From an uncultured Actinomycetes bacterium (GTDB lineage: Bacteria > Actinomycetota > Actinomycetes > Nanopelagicales > Nanopelagicaceae): a stretch of 38,870 bases of DNA. The stretch's first letter is position 1. Each line of letters opens with the position of its first letter. The DNA lies in contig CAIJOY010000048.1 in NCBI GenBank assembly GCA_903822425.1, positions 1 through 38,870 of the forward strand. Reading direction: 5' to 3'. Of the stretch, positions 1-7,325 are shown piece by piece. The notes below the pieces were generated by a model that had not been told where the DNA came from, did no database searches, and saw only the letters and a program-made list of their open reading frames with translations. Position numbers and translations under genes: made by a program.

Positions 1-957
1 ATTACTATCAACTCATCCACCGGTGTTGTTAGCGCAAGCTCAAGCACTCTTGCTGGCAGCTATGACATGCGCGTGACTGTGACCGATGCCAATACCTCTA
101 ACGCCTCGGCAACATTGACAGTTCTTGTCAATGCTCGACCAGCAATCTCTGGTGGATCCAACATTGCTACTCCTACTGGAACTGAAGCATCTTCCACCGC
201 CTTTAGCTCATCAGGTGGAACAGGAACGATCACCTTTAGCATCGCCCAAACTTCAGATTCGCAAGCAGTCATTGGAATATCTATCGGTTCAACCTCTGGT
301 GTTGTTACTACATCTGTAAGCACTTCAGCGGGAAGCTACACGATGACAGTCACTGCAACCGATACTAAGGGCGCAACTGCAACCACAACGATGACTGTCA
401 CATCTGGTGTTCAGGCTCCATTAAGCATCACATCAATTACTGGCACGTTTGGTAGAAAATTGACGCTAATAACAAGCGGTGGTTCAACAGGCGGTGCTGT
501 TACCTATGTTGTTTCGGGTAGCAACAATAATGCTGGTTGTACAACAGATGGCGGTTACTTGTCAGCAACTAGCGCTGGTAGTTGTAAAGTCACGGCAACG
601 ATGGCCGGCAACGCAATCTATAACCCTGTCTCATCAGACCTAACAACCATCACATTTTCTACTACATCTTCTACGGTAATAATTGTCCTGTCTCCAACGG
701 TGGTCTATCAAGAGAGCATTTCGATTACCGCAACGGTGGGCACTCCCGGGAAAGTTACTTTCAAGCAAAATGATCGTGTAATTTCTGGGTGTTCTGGTAT
801 CTCCACAACCAAGACGGGCACATTTACAGCAACCTGCATTTGGAGACCATCTACTTTGGGAGCGGCAAATGTGGTGGCAATCCTCAATCCAACCCTCACA
901 TCCTTGCCCGAGGTCACCTCAGAGGCAAAGTGGTCAATAGTGGAGCAGCGTAGATAA
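1..957 (+). CDS. 3' part of a large Ig-repeat surface protein
   Basis: The frame is open from the first base of the window to the TAA at 955-957, so this is the C-terminal piece (about 318 residues) of a longer protein; the ATG at 67 is internal. Two copies of a putative-Ig (He_PIG/cadherin-like) unit are visible: each has a STGVV or TSGVV turn, an AGSY strand, and an (M)RVTVTDA- or MTVTATDT-type strand. A Thr/Ser-rich module follows (from the PLSITSITG segment), with two cysteines about 20 residues apart, of a kind common in actinobacterial surface proteins. The last ~90 residues look like another bacterial Ig-like domain with two cysteines. No LPXTG or C-terminal membrane anchor is present, so attachment is not explained by this end. 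An extracellular adhesive or structural role is inferred. It converges on the minus-strand surface locus downstream. High confidence that it is real, low for exact role. Confidence 0.8.
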   Translation: MTINSSTGVVSASSSTLAGSYDMRVTVTDANTSNASATLTVLVNARPAISGGSNIATPTGTEASSTAFSSSGGTGTITFSIAQTSDSQAVIGISIGSTSGVVTTSVSTSAGSYTMTVTATDTKGATATTTMTVTSGVQAPLSITSITGTFGRKLTLITSGGSTGGAVTYVVSGSNNNAGCTTDGGYLSATSAGSCKVTATMAGNAIYNPVSSDLTTITFSTTSSTVIIVLSPTVVYQESISITATVGTPGKVTFKQNDRVISGCSGISTTKTGTFTATCIWRPSTLGAANVVAILNPTLTSLPEVTSEAKWSIVEQRR

Positions 958-1034
958 GGATTAGCGTTTCTTAGTTGATGTAGGCCTAAGCTAAAAGTTG
1001 ATTGAATCTAGAAAAGGGAAATACCAATCTAATT

Positions 1035-1766
1035 TTAGTGATCGGCTGATTCTAAAATAATCCGATAAGTAAGATTGGCTTTAGCAAAACCAGCAATTGA
1101 ATCTACGCCAGCTCTTGCAGCAGGGTTAAATACAATAGATACAGAGTTATCGTTTGGACTGAGTTTCCAGTAGAGATCCGGATTAGCATAAGGCGGGGTA
1201 TCAGTTGCCCAAGTATCAGGAAGTGGAGTTGCTGTAGGCACCAGTGGACTCGTTGGTAGAACAGTAATTACTGAGTCAGCGATAGTTCCTGTTGAATCCT
1301 TTGTTAAGAGTAGGTACATGTTGGCCATGTTCCCGTTTTCATCGACGCTACTTCCGGCGCCAAAGCGACTGAAGTAAAATCTCACACTATCAATTGGGAC
1401 ACCAGCGGCATCGACTGAGATATCTTGTTTCACACCATTTTGATCCAAAACTTTCAAAATAAAATCTTTTCCAGAGCATTGATCAGAAATACCAGTTAAC
1501 TGCACTTCATTGAGGGTGAATTTGCCCAATAGGTCTTGCGAATAAAAACTCTCGAAAGGAAGCATCGTAATCTCTGAGTCGCAATGTGTTACTGCCACAA
1601 CGCCGTGCCCAAGTTCGGCAGAATTACTATTTGATCCATTAATAGTGATTAATGCGCCAACGGCAAGACCCAGCGATGCAATTGCCGCTGAAATAGCCAA
1701 ACCCAAATAAACTTTAGGGAAACGCTTTTCCTCAATTTCAATGGGTTCGATTTCTATCAGACTCAT
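1035..1766 (-). CDS. exported surface protein, SipW-substrate-like (paralogue A)
   Basis: A 243-aa protein with a charged N-terminus, a hydrophobic segment at about residues 19-39, then a Gly/Asn-rich stretch and ELGHG at 51-55. Cysteines at 62 (in CDSEI) and 97 (in CSGK) are spaced as in the paralogues at 6546-7325 and 7863-8552, whose motif is EFGQG. All three end in a short Thr-rich strand (here LTYRIILES). The leader followed by a G-x-G-type motif resembles SipW-processed TasA/camelysin precursors in layout, not in clear homology. I chose the ATG at 1766 because it overlaps the stop of a small upstream ORF as ATGA; an in-frame GTG at 1796 would add ten residues but has no ribosome site. 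It is the last gene of the surface run. Function unrecognised: probably a secreted or membrane-held structural subunit. Confidence 0.75.
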   Translation of the reverse strand: MSLIEIEPIEIEEKRFPKVYLGLAISAAIASLGLAVGALITINGSNSNSAELGHGVVAVTHCDSEITMLPFESFYSQDLLGKFTLNEVQLTGISDQCSGKDFILKVLDQNGVKQDISVDAAGVPIDSVRFYFSRFGAGSSVDENGNMANMYLLLTKDSTGTIADSVITVLPTSPLVPTATPLPDTWATDTPPYANPDLYWKLSPNDNSVSIVFNPAARAGVDSIAGFAKANLTYRIILESADH

Positions 1767-1828
1767 TGGCCACCCACGATAATGAGGCCCTGGCACAGGG
1801 CGGTCACGGCATACGCTAAGGAGAACAC
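1763..1828 (-). CDS. possible 21-codon leader ORF coupled to the next gene
   Basis: A GTG at 1828 is preceded by a strong purine-rich ribosome site (GAGGAGAGG) at seven bases spacing, and the frame runs 21 codons to a TGA that overlaps the ATG of the exported protein at 1766 (ATGA). The peptide is hydrophobic (FSLAYAVTALCQGLIIVGG). The gene downstream has only a weak site of its own, so its translation may depend on this ORF. Too short for certainty; it could equally be a spurious frame. Confidence 0.35.
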   Translation of the reverse strand: MFSLAYAVTALCQGLIIVGGQ

Positions 1829-1846
1829 AAGAAAACCTCTCCTCAG
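1816..1846 (-). promoter_or_regulatory. hairpin covering the leader ribosome site
   Basis: Positions 1816-1824 and 1838-1846 form a 9-bp stem (one G-U pair in the minus-strand RNA) with a 13-base loop. One arm contains the GAGGAGA ribosome site of the leader ORF at 1763-1828, so the fold could limit access. There is no T-run after it in the minus direction, which argues against a terminator. Regulatory role is inference. Confidence 0.35.
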
Positions 1847-1921
1847 TTAGGGGATGACTGCGAGGGGTAAATTCTAGCGTTTTGAAGAAAAAACTGTCTA
1901 TTGCATGCCTTGGCTAAGCCG

Positions 1922-2281
1922 TTAAAGACCGAATGCCCCCAAGAGCATGCCGATGAAGGGAAAAACCATCACCAGTGAGCCTCGGACATTCTTGATCGGA
2001 ACGCGCTTAAGCCCTTCCATCGTTTGAATATCCACCGTATCGCCATTGACGGTATTAACAAGTGCTAGAACTGGGTCGATGCCCGGGGTATCGGTCATAA
2101 CAATAATTTTTTCACCAGGAGTTAATTGAGCATGGTGCCAGTAAATGGCCACTGATGAACTCGCTGATCCAATGGCGTTGCGAAGGCCAGATTTTGGATG
2201 ATCTACACGCAACCCTAAACTAAATAAAATGACAACAAGCAGGAGCGTAAAGACGATGCCGCGCTTAGTGTTATCGCTCAT
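1922..2281 (-). CDS. signal-peptidase-like membrane protein without catalytic residues
   Basis: A 119-aa protein with membrane segments at about 9-24 and 104-119. The middle and end align by eye with the catalytic-domain tail of the signal peptidase encoded upstream: LTPGEKIIVMTDTPGIDPV against INPGDIILTTPTKNLTPKV, and IKNVRGSLVMVFPFIGMLL against IPDITGVVFFVIPVIGKFL. The Ser of the GSM box and the HRI and GDAN boxes are absent. It could be an inactive companion of the peptidase, a substrate-holding factor, or a relic. The ATG at 2281 has a very good ribosome site (AAAGGAGG at 2291-2298, nine bases away), so it is clearly translated. It is sixth in the minus-strand run. Reality is sure; the relationship to S26 peptidases is a by-eye inference. 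Confidence 0.7.
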   Translation of the reverse strand: MSDNTKRGIVFTLLLVVILFSLGLRVDHPKSGLRNAIGSASSSVAIYWHHAQLTPGEKIIVMTDTPGIDPVLALVNTVNGDTVDIQTMEGLKRVPIKNVRGSLVMVFPFIGMLLGAFGL

Positions 2282-2369
2282 GACGTGCTCCCTCCTTTTA
2301 ATCTAGCCACCCGTGAGAATACCTTCACGGAGTCGAAAATGCTCCTAGTAAGCGAAATTTCTCTTCATT

Positions 2370-3074
2370 TTATTTCTTTTGGCTCTTTTTAGGGAGTGAT
2401 TTCGAGCTTTCTGCGCTGCTGGGCTTCTTTGTCTTGGCAGTTATCGAGGCCAGCCACTGATCTATATCAATGGATTCACTCTCAGTTGAAGGCGTTCGAA
2501 CCTCCTTTTTCGCACTCTGTGCACTCTTGGTCAGTAACTTCTGAGCGATAACCACTTGTGCCGATAGAACTTTTTGAATGTGGGCCAGTGAGGCGGCGAT
2601 CGCCATTTTTTGTTTTTGCGCTGCTTCTTGTACTGGAGCGGCTCCGCCTTGAGAGTCAACAAAAGTAGTCGCAGGTTTTGGTTCAATAATTAATTTCTTG
2701 CTACCTTTGCGAGCGCTATTAGGTTTAGGTGCACTCTGGATATTAAAAAGCCATTTCACAATTTCTATGGGGTAGTTGAGCACTCTTACAAAAATATTGG
2801 CAGATGAGGCAAGAGCTGACTGCTCATGGTGTGGCTCGTTGGCTTCTTCATCGATTTCTGCGCTGGACATACCAAACATCATTCGATTAGTTCGCGAATC
2901 AGGGCGTCCAACTCCACGCCATGTTGCAACTTCAATCACAGTTCCTTGGTTCATTTTACCGATTACCAATTTTTGCCCATCAGGTAGATCAATAACCAAT
3001 GCTGAATCAGAGATTGGCAACGGTACGCGAGAGATGATTGGCTTTACAGGAACCTCGATCTTTTTCGATGCCAT
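2370..3074 (-). CDS. Lys/Ala-rich soluble protein of unknown function
   Basis: A 234-aa protein without signal peptide. The first ~70 residues form a compact beta-rich-looking segment (SALVIDLPDGQKLVIGKM, then VIEVATWRG and a RTNRMMFGMS tail). A hydrophobic patch around 96-112 (IFVRVLNYPIEIVKWLF) may be a membrane-associated helix. The remainder is Ala/Lys/Ser-rich and ends in a very basic tail (LPKKSQKK), typical of a disordered region or a DNA, RNA or membrane-surface contact. I do not recognise the family. It lies 27 bases after the collagen-like gene and before the signal-peptidase-like gene, so it probably belongs to the same operon; an inner-face component of the export or assembly machinery is possible but unproven. 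Confidence 0.7.
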   Translation of the reverse strand: MASKKIEVPVKPIISRVPLPISDSALVIDLPDGQKLVIGKMNQGTVIEVATWRGVGRPDSRTNRMMFGMSSAEIDEEANEPHHEQSALASSANIFVRVLNYPIEIVKWLFNIQSAPKPNSARKGSKKLIIEPKPATTFVDSQGGAAPVQEAAQKQKMAIAASLAHIQKVLSAQVVIAQKLLTKSAQSAKKEVRTPSTESESIDIDQWLASITAKTKKPSSAESSKSLPKKSQKK

Positions 3075-3101
3075 GTTATTCGGCCACTCTCTTCCGGTCG
3101 G

Positions 3102-4028
3102 TCATAACAGTTGAAATCCAAGTATGGAATCCAGAATACGAAGATCCATCACTTCTAGAAGAGGGTCGCACACAAGTGTCACCACTAAGCCTGACTCCCC
3201 ATACTTCAAAGCATACCCAGGTCTAGCCAAATAGAGGTCACGCCCACCTGGGTCTGGCAGGGCAAGAACCGTACATGTGAATGGCAGGTTTGTGCCTAAT
3301 GTATCCGTGGTCGATAAAGTCACATCGAGTCGATGACCCGAGCAATCACTACTGAGATCGCCCACTTTGATTCCATCCAAAATAAAGCGATGGTTGACCG
3401 TGTCAAAATGACTCAACATTCCTAAATTGATTGCACTGTCGCAGGAAGCAATGTCGGCGGTTCCTGTTCCATGACTCATTAAGGCCGAACCATTGCACGC
3501 ATAGGAGATACCGCCATCTCCTCCAATAAATTTGGTTCCCCCTTCAGGGCAATGTTCATCCCCTGGCAAAACTGGCACTACCGCTACCGGTGCTCCCGGC
3601 GGCCCAGCAGCGCCTTGTGTACCCCTGCTTCCTGGCACACCAGGAGTGCCCGGCGTGCCCGGCGTGCCCGGCGTGCCAGCACTACCAGCTGTTCCACTTG
3701 CACCAGCAGCGCCGGCGTCCCCATTTGCACCAGCAACACCAGGTGGGCCACCTGGTCCGATCGGACCGGGCGCTCCATCGATTCCATCCTTTCCGGCTTG
3801 GCCATTGAGTCCTACAAAACCGCTCCTGCCTCCCACGCCACTGACAGTGGGTTTGCCTTGGCGATCAATCATGATTGCCAATACTTGGTTGAGTTTTGTA
3901 TCTGTTCCGACTTGGTATCCCAAGAAAAGATTTTCAAATTGGCTGGTGGTACTTGAGGCAGCACTGGGATAAGAAGCTAAGCCTCGAGAAAATATTAGAA
4001 TCAGGAGAAAGAAGGTTAACTTTTTCAT
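3102..4028 (-). CDS. secreted collagen-like protein with C-terminal two-Cys module
   Basis: A 308-aa protein with a Sec-type signal (KK then a hydrophobic run, residues 2-19). An N-terminal segment is followed by about 27 unbroken Gly-X-Y triplets (G67 to P147), including a run of GTP triplets. Then comes a CPEGG...YACNG segment (residues 160-180) of the kind seen after collagen repeats in other bacteria (DUF7151-like), and a C-terminal domain starting at the CDSAI motif (C196) with CSGH (C229). That last module resembles the cysteine region of the exported paralogues in this locus (CDSEI...CSGK at 1035-1766). A trimeric stalk presenting a head domain outside the cell is the expected structure. 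Its start overlaps the stop of the upstream membrane protein as ATGA. Confidence 0.85.
   Translation of the reverse strand: MKKLTFFLLILIFSRGLASYPSAASSTTSQFENLFLGYQVGTDTKLNQVLAIMIDRQGKPTVSGVGGRSGFVGLNGQAGKDGIDGAPGPIGPGGPPGVAGANGDAGAAGASGTAGSAGTPGTPGTPGTPGVPGSRGTQGAAGPPGAPVAVVPVLPGDEHCPEGGTKFIGGDGGISYACNGSALMSHGTGTADIASCDSAINLGMLSHFDTVNHRFILDGIKVGDLSSDCSGHRLDVTLSTTDTLGTNLPFTCTVLALPDPGGRDLYLARPGYALKYGESGLVVTLVCDPLLEVMDLRILDSILGFQLL
3642..3677. repeat. 9-bp tandem repeat in the collagen region
   Basis: Three perfect head-to-tail copies of CGGCGTGCC occupy 3651-3677, with a degenerate fourth copy at 3642-3650. On the minus strand they encode consecutive Gly-Thr-Pro triplets. The unit length keeps the reading frame, so gain or loss of copies would change stalk length without breaking the gene. 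Confidence 0.8.
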
Positions 4029-5605
4029 TGATTGATACTTTCACCATTGACTTTGATTCGCTGAGAAGCAAGATGAAAGCTACTCAGTATCACATGCAGT
4101 AATGGCAGCAGAAAACCTAAAGTCATGAAAATCTCAGATCGCTGTGTTATTTGAAATGGCAGCTGATCGACATACGAGAAGAGGTAAAAACTAACGAGAG
4201 TAATCGCACCGGCTTCTACTAAAACGTTTCGGCGCCATTGAGAGAATAAATGCAAGTTAACAGGCCGGGAATCGAGCATGAGGGATCCGAAAAGTACTAG
4301 AAAGAGTAATCCGCTAACAATTGCCACTGCCCAACTCTCTGCCCATACAAAAGCTGTGAGCATGGCCGAGGATGCGACTATGGCTACGAAGTTAGGTGAC
4401 ATGAGGTTTTTGAAGTGATAATTCTCAAGAGTGAGCGAATCTGCTTTCTGACCTCTGGCAATACTTGAATCCAATTGCTGACGGGCAAAAATCTTCACTC
4501 CGAAGAAGGCTCCCATGGCAATTGAGAGTCTGATCATAGTTTCTCTATTACTAGATATCCCGATCGATAAACTCTGGGTCAAGACTTGCACTGCAAAGAA
4601 ATACACTCCGATGATCACTGAAATCACAACCAACAGTAAGAAATCACCATCTGTAGAATTCTTCCGCTGCCTGGCAAAAGGAAAATCAAGACGAGCAGAA
4701 GAATAGAGCAAGTTGCCATAGACGCTGGCAAATACCCACATCAAAGCTAATGAAGCCAGCACCATTACTGCGCGCAAACTCATCACCTCGCCGATGAGAA
4801 CTTGTCCAATGGCAAAGCCCAACGTCGCGAAGACCCCACTGAAGGCATCAAAGAGTCCAATGCTCGATAGTGCAAAAAGAAAAAATATAGGGATATTGGG
4901 CAGATTTCCATGGGTGAGGTAGCCGGCATCTACCCCAGCAAATAGGGCGATTGCTGGCAGGAGTGACCACAGCAACGGCGAGATTTTATGGACAAAAGTT
5001 TCATCCAAGCGAAGCAGGAATTTAAAGACCGAAGCTCGATCCGACACTAGTGCGCCATGGCGTAAGAGATAGATGGCGTAGGCAAAACGTGGCAGCCGCT
5101 TATCAAACATCAGAGTCCCGTGTTCAATAAGACTTTTCTGCCGCCACATATCCAACTGTGAATATTTAACACCACGTATGACAGAAAGGCTGACTATGAT
5201 GAAAATTAACACAAGAATCACCAGAGCTAAATCTCGAGGAAGATGAGAGATGGAATAGTGGGTTAAATTCACGACCGAAACTGTGGCTGCGACCGAACCA
5301 GACGTTGCACCATTTTCAAAAATGTAAACGGTGTAATCACCCAGCGGTAGGTCACTGGCAAGCACCGCAGAATAAACCAAAAATCCTTGTGCATTAATTG
5401 AGCTCTTCTGAAAGCTCACAGGCGGCGAGCCTTGGCGCACCATTTTTATCTCCCAAGTGGATGTTGAAGCAACCCCTCCAAGAACGATGTTTTGTTCAAT
5501 TCCCCGCTCCCACGTCAACAGTGGATGATCCTCAGCCCATGCAAAAGGTGTGGAAGAGGTAAAGAAGAAAGTGACTACAAGGCCAGCAAAAATCTTCCTA
5601 ATCAT
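4025..5605 (-). CDS. polytopic membrane protein with exported N-terminal domain
   Basis: A 526-aa protein. It has a signal peptide ending near AWA (residue 24), then an exported domain of ~90 residues with beta-strand character (LPLGDYTVYIFENG, ending TVSVVNLTHY). A membrane segment at about 126-146 is followed by a cytoplasmic stretch of ~65 residues, then roughly nine further hydrophobic segments to the end. I recognise no family. It overlaps the end of the signal peptidase gene by eight bases and the collagen-like gene by four, so it is translationally coupled to both and is likely a membrane component of the same system, for example a scaffold, channel or assembly factor. No ATPase or transporter motif is visible. 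Confidence 0.75.
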   Translation of the reverse strand: MIRKIFAGLVVTFFFTSSTPFAWAEDHPLLTWERGIEQNIVLGGVASTSTWEIKMVRQGSPPVSFQKSSINAQGFLVYSAVLASDLPLGDYTVYIFENGATSGSVAATVSVVNLTHYSISHLPRDLALVILVLIFIIVSLSVIRGVKYSQLDMWRQKSLIEHGTLMFDKRLPRFAYAIYLLRHGALVSDRASVFKFLLRLDETFVHKISPLLWSLLPAIALFAGVDAGYLTHGNLPNIPIFFLFALSSIGLFDAFSGVFATLGFAIGQVLIGEVMSLRAVMVLASLALMWVFASVYGNLLYSSARLDFPFARQRKNSTDGDFLLLVVISVIIGVYFFAVQVLTQSLSIGISSNRETMIRLSIAMGAFFGVKIFARQQLDSSIARGQKADSLTLENYHFKNLMSPNFVAIVASSAMLTAFVWAESWAVAIVSGLLFLVLFGSLMLDSRPVNLHLFSQWRRNVLVEAGAITLVSFYLFSYVDQLPFQITQRSEIFMTLGFLLPLLHVILSSFHLASQRIKVNGESINQ

Positions 5606-6440
5606 TTTTTAAAGCATCAATAACCATCCATAGACCAAAAATCAATGGGACGGTCACCAACAGAGCGCGCGGAGTGAGAAATTTGCCAATCACGGGAATA
5701 ACAAAGAAGACCACACCGGTGATATCTGGGATCTTTGGATGCTGCACATCCGGTGATGGATTGGCATCTCCTTTGACGATAAAACCAGTCTCTGCATCTC
5801 CGCCAATAATGCGGTGAGAGAAAACACCTACGGCGCTTCCATCAAATCTGCGTCCAACGTAGGCAACAATTGTGCCAACTTTTGGTGTTAAATTTTTAGT
5901 GGGCGTAGTCAAGATAATGTCGCCAGGATTGATGGCCGGGACCATCGAACCCGTTAAGACCACGCGCGCTTTGACGGTTCCAGAAAAGGAGAAGACTGAA
6001 AAGGTAAGCAAGACTGTGGCGACAAGGTAGCCAGACCATCTAAAAAAAGTAGAAAGGCGCGTCGAAACAGCGCGTGCTCCAGTTGCAATACGCTCAACAG
6101 GGGCTTGGACAAACAGACTTGCCTTCGTCTCTAAAATCTTCTCACCGGCTAGAAGATAGCTGTGTTCACCCGTTGAATCCGAGACGGTGATCAGCACATT
6201 GGAATCTGCCACTAAACCAGGATTCTCCACCCACATCGCAGTGGCACCAAGCAAGAAAGGTTTCGCAGATGCGATTGGCTCGAGCTCTGCATCCATCGCT
6301 GCCTCCCATTCTTCGCCCAGGAACTTGCGGTAATTAGGCCGTGAAACTTTCGGTGACGTTTTGGCAAAGTACTTCTGAGCCTTCACCCAAAGATCAAGGA
6401 AATACCTTTTCAAGTTTAGAGCACAATAGGTACAAAACAA
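5598..6440 (-). CDS. ER/SipW-type signal peptidase I (family S26B)
   Basis: A 280-aa peptidase that would cleave exported precursors at the membrane outer face. After a cytoplasmic N-terminal region (~130 residues) and a membrane helix at about 136-154 come the family boxes: VLTGSMVPAI with nucleophile S165, PGDIILT, FSHRII with H209, and VKGDAN with D225, then the IPVIGKFL segment and a C-terminal membrane helix at about 257-275. Histidine in place of the usual bacterial lysine base marks the archaeal/ER/SipW subtype, known in Bacillus to process TasA and TapA. Neighbouring genes encode several short exported proteins that are its natural candidate substrates. The listed start is a TTG at 6440, right after a terminator; later in-frame starts (for example TTG at 6413 or GTG at 6386) are also possible. 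Confidence 0.9.
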   Translation of the reverse strand: MFCTYCALNLKRYFLDLWVKAQKYFAKTSPKVSRPNYRKFLGEEWEAAMDAELEPIASAKPFLLGATAMWVENPGLVADSNVLITVSDSTGEHSYLLAGEKILETKASLFVQAPVERIATGARAVSTRLSTFFRWSGYLVATVLLTFSVFSFSGTVKARVVLTGSMVPAINPGDIILTTPTKNLTPKVGTIVAYVGRRFDGSAVGVFSHRIIGGDAETGFIVKGDANPSPDVQHPKIPDITGVVFFVIPVIGKFLTPRALLVTVPLIFGLWMVIDALKND

Positions 6441-6478
6441 GAACGACCCCGCCCTAACTTTCTAGGGCGGAGCCGTTC
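6433..6478 (-). terminator. rho-independent terminator between subunit and peptidase genes
   Basis: Positions 6441-6456 and 6463-6478 form a 16-bp stem with a six-base loop. In the minus-strand RNA all pairs hold (two are G-U), whereas on the plus strand the same positions are A-C mismatches, so selection has acted on the minus RNA. A T-rich tract (TTGTTTTGT) follows in the minus direction. It sits 67 bases after the stop of the exported protein at 6546-7325 and directly at the start of the signal peptidase gene, so it should lower expression of the downstream operon relative to the subunit. Confidence 0.85.
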
Positions 6479-6545
6479 TTCACACTTCTAGCCTTGAGGG
6501 GCTTCTTACTTGTAGTACACGTTTTCTATGAGGTCCTAGGACTTC

Positions 6546-7325
6546 TTAGAGAGCAGTACTTGAATACACACTTGGCAGTGCATCGATAGATTCAACGGTG
6601 ATCTTGCCAACAGCTGAAGCTGGTGGGGCGTAGAAGGCTTTTACGCCAGCATTTGCAGTGCCGTTAGAACCAATTGAGCATGTGATCTTTCCGCCAGAGA
6701 CACCAGCACTCATGGAGCAAGAAATTCCACCTGCATCAGCACTGGCAGAGTTCTCTGTGCTTACAGTGTCTACAACAGATGTGCCCGATGTTGGAATTTG
6801 GATCGCAAATCCTTGATTGTACTTTGCGACAGTTGATACGCCAGCAGAGCCGCCGAAAGCAGTCGCACCAGCACTGCCACCGTAGTTCCAACCCAAGTAA
6901 AGCGGGTTCAAAGCCGAACCATTATAGGCGTAATCAAGGGCGGTACCAGTTGCCCCAGATGCTGTATAGGCGTGGATCAAAAAGAACATATTTCCACAGT
7001 GAGATGAGACTCCATCCGAAGACACAGCAGCGGCTGTATCGATGCCGTCAAGAGTAAGGGATGTGAAAGCAAAGTTAGCATCCGATGAGTTAATAAAGGT
7101 CGCACCTGGAGTCAGTGTGATATCTGAATCACAAGCAGTAGTTGCTGCAACGCCTTGACCGAATTCAACAGAGCTTCCGCCGTTAAGAGAGATGCTCGCT
7201 GCAAGAGTTGAGCCCAAGCCCATCATGCCAGCAAGTAAACCAATACCAATAACAAATTTAATCTTCTTCTTCTTCGAGGTGCGCTCAGATGGCTCGTATG
7301 CTCCACCTAGGTTTAAAATCTCCAT
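6546..7325 (-). CDS. exported surface protein, SipW-substrate-like (paralogue B, likely major subunit)
   Basis: A 259-aa protein. A lysine cluster (18-23) precedes a hydrophobic segment (about 24-43), then SISLNGGSSVEFGQG with the EFGQG motif at 54-58, CDSDI with C65 and a second cysteine at 110. The mature part is small-residue rich (Gly/Ala/Ser/Thr) and ends with a GKITVES strand matched in paralogue C (GRTTVET). This composition fits an extracellular beta-rich fibre or coat subunit. The ATG at 7325 has an excellent ribosome site (GAGGAGG at 7333-7339, seven bases away), a long leader region, and a strong terminator behind it, all of which suggest an abundant single-gene message. It lies immediately before the signal peptidase. 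Family unrecognised; the substrate role is inference. Confidence 0.8.
   Translation of the reverse strand: MEILNLGGAYEPSERTSKKKKIKFVIGIGLLAGMMGLGSTLAASISLNGGSSVEFGQGVAATTACDSDITLTPGATFINSSDANFAFTSLTLDGIDTAAAVSSDGVSSHCGNMFFLIHAYTASGATGTALDYAYNGSALNPLYLGWNYGGSAGATAFGGSAGVSTVAKYNQGFAIQIPTSGTSVVDTVSTENSASADAGGISCSMSAGVSGGKITCSIGSNGTANAGVKAFYAPPASAVGKITVESIDALPSVYSSTAL

Noticed and set aside
1-957. Sortase-anchored protein
   Set aside because: No LPXTG, hydrophobic tail or basic end is present at the C-terminus.
2311-2330. Terminator between the 234-aa and 119-aa genes
   Set aside because: A perfect 6-bp stem with an eight-base loop exists, but no T-run follows it, and the genes appear to be one unit.
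3532-3972. Long plus-strand frames opposite the collagen-like gene
   Set aside because: They are Pro-rich mirror translations of the Gly-X-Y repeat; the minus frame has a signal peptide, conserved modules and operon overlaps.
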